DNA of 64,000 nucleotides, from the NCBI GenBank assembly GCA_035048815.1, contig JAUCBN010000042.1:3038001-3102000 (forward strand), read 5' to 3'. Position numbers and translations under genes: made by a program. Numbering within the stretch: position 1 is the first letter of the stretch; the number at the start of each line of letters is the position of its first letter. Below are positions 55,556-64,000 of the stretch, piece after piece. The stretch comes from Abelmoschus esculentus (Eukaryota; Streptophyta; Magnoliopsida; Malvales; Malvaceae). The notes under the pieces are model-generated. The model saw only the letters and a program-made list of their open reading frames with translations. It was not told where the DNA came from and did no database searches.

Positions 55556-57142
55556 TCAAAAGGATGACACTTCCTTTCTAAGGAAAAAATGGCCTGAAGG
55601 GCCATTGTTTGGCAGCAATGCTAGCCTTGCAACATTTTCAGCTCCTTCAGCTGCAGTTAAGACCCCAGAATTGCAAGTTATATCAGTTTTAACAAAGCCT
55701 GGGCCAATGCAATTGACAAGGAAACTTGGATATTTCTTTGCTAGAATCCTTGTGTAGGCATTCATTGCTGCTTTAGAGAGTGTGTATGCTGAGAAATAAG
55801 TAGGCCAGCCTTGATCTTTCAGTGATCCCTCTTTGAAATCTTGAAGGAACTGTTTCAAAACTCCATCCACTTGTTCTTCTGTAAGACTTTCAGCATTGCT
55901 CATCACTTGCTTGGTCCATTGACTGGGTATATTCTGCACAAACATGACAGATGATGACTAAAAGTTGTAGGATTGTTAATGTAGTAACTAATGCTTAGGC
56001 AACTACGGGTCCAAAAGAAGAGATAGCTGTCAGCTGAACCCCGGCAATCTATGTCTCTGTGGCGAGTTCACATAGCTGGGAGTGCCTCAGATTGGAGCCC
56101 TAACACACTCTCAACATGGCCTATATTACATAGGTTGGGCAGCCGTGCGCGAATGTGAAATGTTCATGTTTTCGCAAAGCCACTCATCCGAGGCACTCTT
56201 GACTCTGAACCTAACACAGGTCACAAGGACCATAATGATTCAACTGGTTGTTCGACGAACAACATTTCACGGACTTCTCCCGAAAGAGTCGGAAGTTCCC
56301 CAACAAATTTGTATATTCTGTACCTTCAATAACCCCATAATAGAGGAAACATTGACAATCCTGGGGGAGTCAGACAACTGGAGCAGGGGGGCAAATGCTT
56401 CAACCATTCTTTTTGCGCCATAGTAGTTGGTTTCCAAGCATTCTTCTGCCAACTCAAAAGTCTGAGTTGTAATCTCATACTGACTTGCTTGCTCTTCACT
56501 TGGCTGCATGATTTAAGAGGAATCCTTCTAATTCATCTTTTATATATCCCATAAATGAAATGATTTTGCAATTTATCATCTGCTCTTTCTAAAACCACTA
56601 AACACTATGCCAATCTCAGATCAAAGCCTAAATCTACACTTCTATGCTAGATAATTACTATGAAGTATGAACAGATCAGAATCATCAGATTACTTACAAA
56701 GTAACCAGCAAGTTCAGTGGCTTCAACAAAAGCTTGCTGATGCAGAGTAACTCCTAAGATTCCCGCATTGTTAACCAAAACATAGAGTTTTCCGAATTTC
56801 GATTCGACATAATCTGCAAGGGAAGCAACACTAAAAGGGTCGGTAACATCAAGTTGATGAAAAACCACATGATCAGACAAACTGGAATCTTTCAGTTTTG
56901 CAAAAGCTTCAAGCCCCCTTTTCTCATCTCTAGAAGTCAAAACCACCATGATCCCTTTAGAAGCCAGGTTCCTGCATAGCTCAAAACCGATTCCCTTGTT
57001 TGCTCCCGTTACAACTGCAAACCTAAGAGGTAGAGAAGAAGACTTTGATAGAGGTTATGAACTTTACATAAATAGTATCAAAGAAATCATGAAAGCAAGA
57101 GACATACCTTTTGGTTGCAAGAAAGGTGGAGTCTTCTGCCAT
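55556..57142 (-). CDS. Short-chain dehydrogenase/reductase, (+)-neomenthol dehydrogenase / salutaridine-reductase-like
   Basis: Members reduce ketones or aldehydes with NADPH; some make menthols or alkaloids, others act in defence. The substrate here is unknown. Exons 57142-57108, 57022-56698, 56503-56324 and 55933-55556 give 305 residues, in family range. Cofactor motif TGANKGIGFELCRNLASKGI (about 18-37). NNAG at the end of strand 4 (LVNNAGILG). The catalytic Ser lies in RIVNVSSIMGLLK. The Tyr-x-x-x-Lys is YTLSKAAMNAY. The insertion QDFKEGSLKDQGWPTYFSAY before the Tyr is characteristic of the monomeric plant branch. GPGFVKTDITCNSG follows. The tail SGHFFLRKEVSSF is normal. Intron 3 (390 bp) is less AT-rich than other introns. 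Confidence 0.93.
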
Positions 57143-59684
57143 TTTCTGATCTAAACAACTAGATGAATGTGTGGTAATTGTAGCTTGAAGGATCGGTTAG
57201 TTCAGAGTGGGTTTTATTTAACGATAAGCGACTGGCCTTAGGTGTGTTCGCTCTCTTTGGAGTAAAAGTCATTTATAGCTTTATTGTGTTTTCCTTGTAT
57301 TCCTATTAAATTTTTTAAAGATTTAAATTTTACACTTTAATCTTAATTTTTTATATATTTTTAAACTTTAATTTTTTAAACTTTAACTATAATACTTAAT
57401 TTTAAATTTTAAACTCATTAATTTAGGATAAAGGCATTAATAAAGACAGGATCAAATACCTCTCTTTGATGGCGAAATTTTTTATTTGTTACAAATATAT
57501 ATATTAATTATTGGTATCTAATTTTTAACAAAAGCTAGAAGCATCGTTCTTAAATTTTAATATATTTTTCTTAATTTATAATATTAATATTTTTATTTTT
57601 AATATTATTTAACGTATTTAATATTCTAATATCATCGAATTAATTGAGTATTGATTTAATTAACATTATCAATAATTACCTAATTTCCTTTTATGAGTCA
57701 TCTAACTAGAGCGTAAGCTATTAATATTTCCGGCTAAACTATCGCCATATAGGGGTAGGCACCGCACGTGGTAGTTATTAACTTATTACATTATTTCTTT
57801 ATACTAAAATAGAAATGTTAAATGACGAATGTAACCTTACAAATCTATATAATTATGAATTTAATAATGGTATAAATAAATATAATTATATATTTATAAT
57901 ACTCTGATTACTAATGTATTTATTAAAAATTTTAATTATATTTTATTTAACATAATTATATGGGGTAAATACTAAATAGACGATGAATCAAGACTGAGAT
58001 TGGAATATTTTTGTTGGAATTTAGTCGTCAGGGTTTGTGTTTCTTTGGTTCATAGATTTCAGGTAAAATCAAATCTATCCGAAGGGAAATTTCAAATATT
58101 AAAAAACAGTTTGAGTATAGATTTTTAAATTAATGCGAGCATTAAATAGAGAAATTATAAATAATATTTAATTTTTTTAACAAGTTAAAATGATTATAGA
58201 AGTATCTATTTTAAAATATAATTTTTATTATTTGACCTGTTGGCATCATTAGTGCTCGAACCTATGAGCTCTAAGAAGAACAATTATTCCTTTAACCACT
58301 TAAATTAGAAGGTTCATGCTTAACTTGTTTTTTCCAAAATTAAGAATATAAAGTCTGATTTGATTATTTATTTTTTTTAAATCAAATTTGTGAGAGAAAG
58401 GAAACGTGCAGAAGAAAGAGAGACTACTTTGGTCGAACAAGTGGGTTGTAATTAGGATACCACATATTCCGACGTACGTATTTCACCGTCTCCTCCTACA
58501 CTCATTTAGTGTTGATATCATATGTAGGGATGTTTAAAAATAATTCGATCTGATTATCTAATTATTCAAATATAAATAATTAAATATTTATCAAATTTTT
58601 TAACTCGAAGAGAATACCAAACACATCATTTCTTGAGTATTTAGCGAATTTTTTAACCCGAATTGAGTACCTACCCTAAACTTGTATAATACCCAAAAAC
58701 AACAATAACAACTACAACTCCAGAAAACTCACTGATAAAAGAAAATTCAAACAGTTCGAATTGATAAAGATGTGTTCATTTCTTTTATTTTGCTGTTCTG
58801 CTTTTTATTTATCGAAGATTTTATTTTTGTTTAAATTAAGGTCGTCGGTGTGTTAACGCGGGAGAGAGTATTTGGTAGGACCGCGAGCGCATATTTATTC
58901 CAAATTTAAATTGTACATATTGTTTTTACCTGAAATTTCATGTTTTTATACATTAAATTTAATAAATTATTTTAACTTGATTTGTCTTATTAATTTTATA
59001 TTTTTCAATTTTATTTTGATAAAAAATAAATTATTTTATAATTTTTGATATATTTGACAAAGTTCTAAAATCTTTTTCATAAAATTGTTATTCTAATATT
59101 TTAGAATACATCTTTTATAAAAAAAAAAAAAAAACAGGTAAACATTCTTTTGCTGAAGAGAGTAGTAAAAAGCCTTTAAAGTTTTAAATAATTAATTTTT
59201 TAAAAAATATATTAATTACAAAATAATAATAATTAATAATTTAATTATTATTATTTTTTATAGTTATAATTTAATATATTACAAAGTATGGTCTAACTGT
59301 AATAATTATACAATATTAATAATTAATAATTAATAATTTAATGTCAAAGTTGTAATCAGTCTCAATCTCAGCTAATACTTGCAATAAATAAATAAAATGA
59401 TTTTTGAAAGAAAATTCTAACGGCTATGTATGCAAAAAAGAGTTTTTTTTCTCCATTTTTTGAGACGTTTAATAATATGAAAATATTCAGATAGAGAGAA
59501 GATGAAACATAATTTTGTGACTTCATTTCATAAACCTTGGACAATATTACAAATTTTACAAGTTCGAGATTAAGGCATAGGTTTAGAATCTTACATGCCA
59601 AGCAAAGAAACAGAGGAGCAAGGAATTGATGATATGAAGCATATGTTTGCATTTTCTCGGTATTCAAACCTTCTACACCTTTTC
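57143..59684. other. AT-rich intergenic DNA
   Basis: No gene supported. 57143-57260 is the SDR promoter side. 59140-59350 is nearly pure A/T with ttaataattaat repeats. 59400-59684 is probably the 3' UTR and flank of the PH-like gene. Confidence 0.45.
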
Positions 59685-61850
59685 TCAGCTACCCTCTGAA
59701 GAAGCTTGGGACTTCTCGATGAGAGACTCGATTTTCTGGACAGGAATGGGGTGAAGCAGATTAGTTGAGTAGGGAAAAACAGACATTAATGATTTATAGT
59801 ATAAGATATTGTGACTATGCCTGCAACCCTTTTCTCAGTACAATAAAGAGAAATAAGATGGTGCAAACCTTTACTGATTTAGTGACTTCATCAAGTTTTT
59901 GCATAAACAACTCTCCAGACATCATTGCTCTGCGCTCCACAGAAGAATGGCGGGGTGAAGCTGTCGTCTGAAAAACATGTGCAACAGCAATTAGCAAAGC
60001 ATGTATCCGGTTGGAAAGAAACCTATGAAATACGACCACATATAGCATGAACAGAGTTAACAAGTTAGTGATTCATTTTTCATGCGTAGAACATAGTTTA
60101 CTAGCATCCTTCAAAATCCAATATTTTGCTACCATACCAAACCACTAAAGCCTACTTTCTCCTATGATCCTATCAGAAGAGAATCTAAAACAATCTATTA
60201 CCATATGACCTTACATGCTTGAAAGCGGAGCTGTGGATCTAAAGGGTCAATTTTTTTCAGAGGCTCTAACTAATTTGGAATTTACTACATCCTAAATCTA
60301 ACTGACTTGAATCGGAAGACATACTATGGGTTAATCCAAGAATAGCATTTTATCATGCTTACCGGAGAAACGGCTTGAATAGGTATAAATTTTAGAGGCT
60401 TCAAGTGATTAAACTACCTTCCAACTTTTGGCCGGTGATCTTAGGATAGGCTGGCCTTCTGTGAATGATGATGCCATTCGAGATACAGTTTCCGCTTCAC
60501 CAGTGACAGTAGAAAGTTTCCAACTTTTACCAACTTTCTGTATAGCCTTTGCAGCTTCTCTTACAATGACCTGCAAGAAATATGAACCTCTGATTTTCAA
60601 TCTCCATAAGGATGTCTCGACTCTCACATACGCAACAACAATTCAGCAAAAACATTTAAACAAAGTTCATTGTAATTGTTTATGAGAATGAATCTCCTTA
60701 TTTTTCAAAGATTGTCATAAGGGTAATTAAAAAAATAAAGAGGAATAAGATAACATAAGAAATCAGTTCCATTGCCTTTCTCAGAAGTGCAGGGTTAGCA
60801 ACCCCTTGAACTTGTAGTTCATCAACAGGTGCTGCTTTTCCCTGGGCTATGCTTTCAACTCTGAAAGTATGGATACCGTACACTGATTGCAACCAGCCTG
60901 CCAAAAACCAAATATATAAATCATTCTTCTGAAGGAACCACTGTACTGCAAAGTTTATATGGCTATGTACTCAATTGTAGACGAAACAAGTTATGAATCA
61001 GAATAAATGAACTTATTTTCTTCACAAGACTGTAGAATCCCACAGAATGACCAAAGGATTGAAAATTTAATGAATCATAGAAAAAATGTCAGTCAAGTTT
61101 TTCACACAAATCAGTTGTTTGTTCAATATAAGTTTAAGCTCTTAGGCAACAATAAATGCAAAAAAGGGATCGTAATACACAATATTGTTCTTTACCTTGA
61201 TGAGACATCAATAAGAAACTTTCACTTGCAGAATTATCCACCACATGGAGAAGGTAACTAGGAAAGAAATTATACAAGAAACCAAATATCTAGCAAGAGC
61301 AGAACAAGTACCTTGTTCAATTATAATATCAATGACCTTGGAAAGAGGTACATGCTTCTCGTTTGTTACTGTGCCCCAAAAGGGTATGAAAGAAGGCCTC
61401 AAAACCTTCAAAATAATAGCAGGGAAAGGATTAAACTCAAAGTAAACTCATTTCTCATTGATAAATGATAACCACCAAGAAGCTTATGCATGTTCGGACC
61501 CGTATCTCTGTGCTCAAAATTTATATCCATACCTCGTAAACTATTTCACTAGGTGTGACATACAGCTTGCGTGATGAAATGTCCTTCTGAAGCACATATC
61601 TTCTAAAGGGCAAGTAGAGCAACATGATGATGCCAACACCCCAAGCCAAAACCAGCAATAAAGATATAGAAACCCATATAATAGTGTCATATTGAAGATT
61701 GTTTCTTGCAAGTTCTTCAAAGGAAGCCGCAAACAAAATCGGTTCAAAACTGTCTGATTTAAAATCATCTTCCAGCGCTTCAGGATCTGCAAGTAGCTGA
61801 TCCTTTGACGACCGAAGTTCAGATAGACCATCAGCATGACCCAGCAACAT
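59685..61850 (-). CDS. Membrane-anchored protein with bacterial-PH-like domain, function unknown
   Basis: Exons 61850-61533, 61405-61312, 60897-60755, 60570-60418, 59967-59869 and 59735-59685 give 285 residues. An acidic N-terminus (about 1-50) is followed by one strong hydrophobic segment, IIWVSISLLLVLAWGVGIIM (about 60-80). Then comes a beta-rich block with RRYVLQKDISSRKLYVTPSE, LRPSFIPFWGTVTNEKHVPL, KVIDIIIEQGWLQSVYGIHT and FRVESIA. That pattern (strand, PL-KVIDI, QG-LQ-VYGIHT) is typical of the YdbS/bPH_2 domain, usually membrane-linked. The remainder is helical and charged. Exon 3 ends in ISY|gttatc, a weak donor, but VIVREAAK follows in phase. Role not known to me. Confidence 0.82.
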
Positions 61851-62400
61851 TCTCTTGTGTGCACAAACTTAATAACAGAAAAAACACTAACAATCAAAAA
61901 CTAATCCTAAATTCAAAAAGCATCACAAATTAAAGCAAAAAAAAAAACCAATTATATTCCTTTCAAGCCAAGAGAAACAAAGCAAAAACAATTTCAAGCA
62001 ATAAAAAGGTTCCCTCAGCTGAATAAACTATAAAGTAAGAAATTAACATTTAATCAATCATATCACCAAATTTCAAAAGTGTTACCAGTACTTTTGCTGG
62101 AACTAGCTACTTAGCTACTCATTTTTCAAAAAAAAAACAAAAATCTAGGGCACCAAACTGCGGGTAATCACTCGAGAAACTATCCAAGCAAACAGCAAGT
62201 AAAACGATAAATATTATAGAAAGATAGATACTTCTTATTACCTGAAAACCCAGGAAATGCTTTGCAAACTCGAAAGTGAATAAAAAAGGTTAGAATTGAA
62301 GATTTAGGGTTTTGAAATGAAATTTCCAGTATTGGGGATATAGTACAAGGGAAGAAACTGTCAGTCTTCTGCGGTTTGATGAAGAAATATAGCAAAACGG
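61851..62400 (-). other. Leader region of the PH-like gene
   Basis: No coding. Around 62220-62250 the minus strand shows gggttttcag-like and gtaataag-like text compatible with a leader exon and intron; the upstream exon would be at about 62240-62400. A proposal only. Confidence 0.35.
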
Positions 62401-63675
62401 CACCAAACGTTCAATTGGAATGTGCAGGACATATATGAGAATTGATTGTGTGTGGGTAGTCCTATGTTACTTTTGCATACGTGGCTGACACAGTATATTT
62501 GATTTCCACATGGATCGTTGCGTTCGGCAATAGAGCCAAACTAGTAATTAAAGTTTAAACCAATGATTCATAAATAAATGTTTATATCTGGATTCGGTTC
62601 ATTTATTTTTTATAAGTTTACAATAAATTAAATTTGTAGAATAATTTTAATAGTAAAAAATATATAATTTAATAATTGATTCAGATTTAAGTATCATATG
62701 CTGTGTGCTTATTTATTAAAAGGAATAAAAAACATTTTTTTATTATTTTAAGGTGGAGTTAAAATGTGATTTTATATAATTTTTATTAATATAATAAAAA
62801 TTATATAAGATTGAGAATAATGCAGATAGAATTACATAATTATATAAAATATTATCAATTAAATAAAAATTTGTGTAAAATTTACCTTAAGTTAAAATTT
62901 GTGTAAATTATAAGATTTATGTATTATATAAATTTTACCAAATATTTTTTTATATTATTCTTTTTTTATACTTATAGATAATATTGTTTAAATCTAAATC
63001 AATAAAATATAATAATTTTATTTATATTATTAATAGAAAAAAATAATACATGCATCCAAGTGGTTAAAGAAATTTAAATCATAAAATGTAGGGTGATGGT
63101 TGTTTGCCTTATCCTTTAACTATAAGATTAGAAGTTTGATTCTAATTATAAAAATAAAGTGTATGTATAATTTTTTTTGGAAGTTCATTCATTAAAATTG
63201 TGTTCACCCATCAAACTTAATTATCTTAAAATTTAACACGAATCATTTAGCCTCAGTGGTTAAAGGAATAATTATTGTTCCTAAAAGTCACGAATTCGAA
63301 CATCAGTAATGCCAATATAGTATTTGAACGATCAATGTCTAATGGTTGAGAATAAACTCTAGAACAAATATTTCTGTAACACTATATTTGATTAAAAGAA
63401 ATTAAATTCTATACCTTAAATTTTAAATTCTAAATTAAACTCTCAGCCTTTAATAATTATACTATGTATCAATGTTTTTCTAATATTAATATTATAAATG
63501 AACAAAATTTTCATTTTCAATTATTATGTTAAATTTTAGGAAAAAAACTTTGATACATGTGTAAATTAAATGGTCCAAGGAAGTTACAGATTTTTTTAAT
63601 GATTCCTCATAACAACCCAAAGAGCTTATTTCTGATTTTCACCTGAGAATAAGGCGATATGTTCCCGTCGTGCAG
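62401..63675. other. AT-rich DNA before the orphan thioesterase exon
   Basis: I looked for the earlier thioesterase exons (the hotdog active-site region HGG-T-LVD) on the plus strand and saw none. Only A/T tracts and decayed tRNA- or retroelement-like scraps (ctcagtggttaaaggaata near 63250). Confidence 0.45.
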
Positions 63676-63819
63676 GCGGAGCTGATTGTCGAAGGATCTG
63701 TGGTTAGAAGTGGAAGAAATTTAACTGTAATCGAGGTCGGATTCAGAATGAGGGAAACTGGGAAACTGGTCTATAGTAGCCGTGCTACGATCTATAACAT
63801 GCCCATTGCCAAGCTTTGA
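63676..63819 (+). pseudogene. Last exon of an acyl-CoA thioesterase (hotdog, ACOT13-like), orphan
   Basis: After an acceptor-like cgtgcag, 47 codons read AELIVEGSVVRSGRNLTVIE, then VGFRMRETGKLVYSSRATIY and NMPIAKL, stop. This is the C-terminal beta-sheet of the PaaI/ACOT13-type hotdog fold, where GKLVY-SRATIYN is the last strand pair. Homologues have upstream exons with the catalytic Asp and the HGG turn; none is visible in the 1.2 kb before it. Either the intron is unusually long and the earlier exons are missed, or this is a duplicated 3' fragment. The frame itself is intact. Confidence 0.7.
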
Positions 63820-64000
63820 AGTTTTCAAAATGCTCATATATGTGGCTCTTCTGGCAATGGAAATCCTGTAAGACTTCCATTTCCTTGTATTTCCAGATAA
63901 ATATTCTTATGCCATATCATGTACAATAATCAAGAAAAAAATGTTGCTACTTTGTAATTCTAGTTAAATACTGTGCTCAAACGGGAAATAAACTAGTCTT

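Noticed and set aside
56082..56423. Plus-strand frame across SDR intron 3 and exon 3
   Set aside because: It is antisense to the SDR gene and crosses its splice site.
1..64000. CRISPR arrays, bacterial operons, rRNA genes
   Set aside because: No regularly spaced repeats with unique spacers, no ribosome-binding pattern, and no rRNA sequence seen; genes are intron-bearing plant genes.

Overview
The window looks like nuclear DNA of a core eudicot. Its genes carry short GT-AG introns, the intergenic DNA is very AT-rich, and it is full of small plant-type DNA transposons. Several proteins (a GL3-like bHLH, kiwellin, PLIM2, MCTP) resemble malvid sequences and cotton (Gossypium) is a reasonable guess, but the species call is inference. 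Nothing bacterial, organellar or viral was recognised.

Layout, left to right. 1-1120 (-): broken RopGEF (PRONE) gene running off the left edge. 1598-4215 (-): GL3/EGL3-class MYC-type bHLH with a 15-nt micro-exon. 4216-11700: long AT-rich gap with one hAT-like miniature element nested inside an older relative, and an RNase H-like remnant. 11738-12273 (-): small coiled-coil protein. 13570-15125 (-): VCCN-type bestrophin chloride channel of the thylakoid. 15750-17644 (+): conserved plant protein of unknown function. 17921-17992 (+): odd tRNA-Cys. 18657-19320: hAT miniature element with a perfect 8-bp target duplication. 24968-26786 (+): AT-hook AHL protein. 27434-27806: array of palindromic modules. 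28529-29728: two telomere-motif-rich miniature elements, one split by a hAT element. 29990-32428 (+): kiwellin gene split by a 1.87-kb solo LTR. 32991-35963 (-): intronless MCTP. 38597-39194 (+): ADF. 39440-39690 (-): chimeric GT90 gene fragment. 40194-42087 (-): GT90 (rumi-like) glycosyltransferase. 43786-47339 (-): DDX6-class DEAD-box helicase. 48509-49564: three-level nest of miniature elements. 49837-50971 (-): PLIM2-like two-LIM protein. 52493-55252 (-): taspase-like threonine aspartase. 55556-57142 (-): menthol/salutaridine-reductase-like SDR. 59685-61850 (-): bacterial-PH-like membrane protein. 63676-63819 (+): last exon of an acyl-CoA thioesterase with no visible partner exons.

The genes are independent single-gene units, not a pathway cluster. 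ADF and PLIM2 both act on actin but are over 10 kb apart. The most informative content is genome dynamics: gene death by frameshift (RopGEF), by LTR insertion (kiwellin) and by partial duplication (GT90), plus nested non-autonomous transposons whose order of arrival can be read from their target-site duplications. I found no convincing new biochemical system. The best candidates for undescribed biology are the miniature-element families with telomere-like interiors and the palindromic-module array.

Exon borders were read by eye from splice signals, reading phase and family similarity. No search or transcript data was available.
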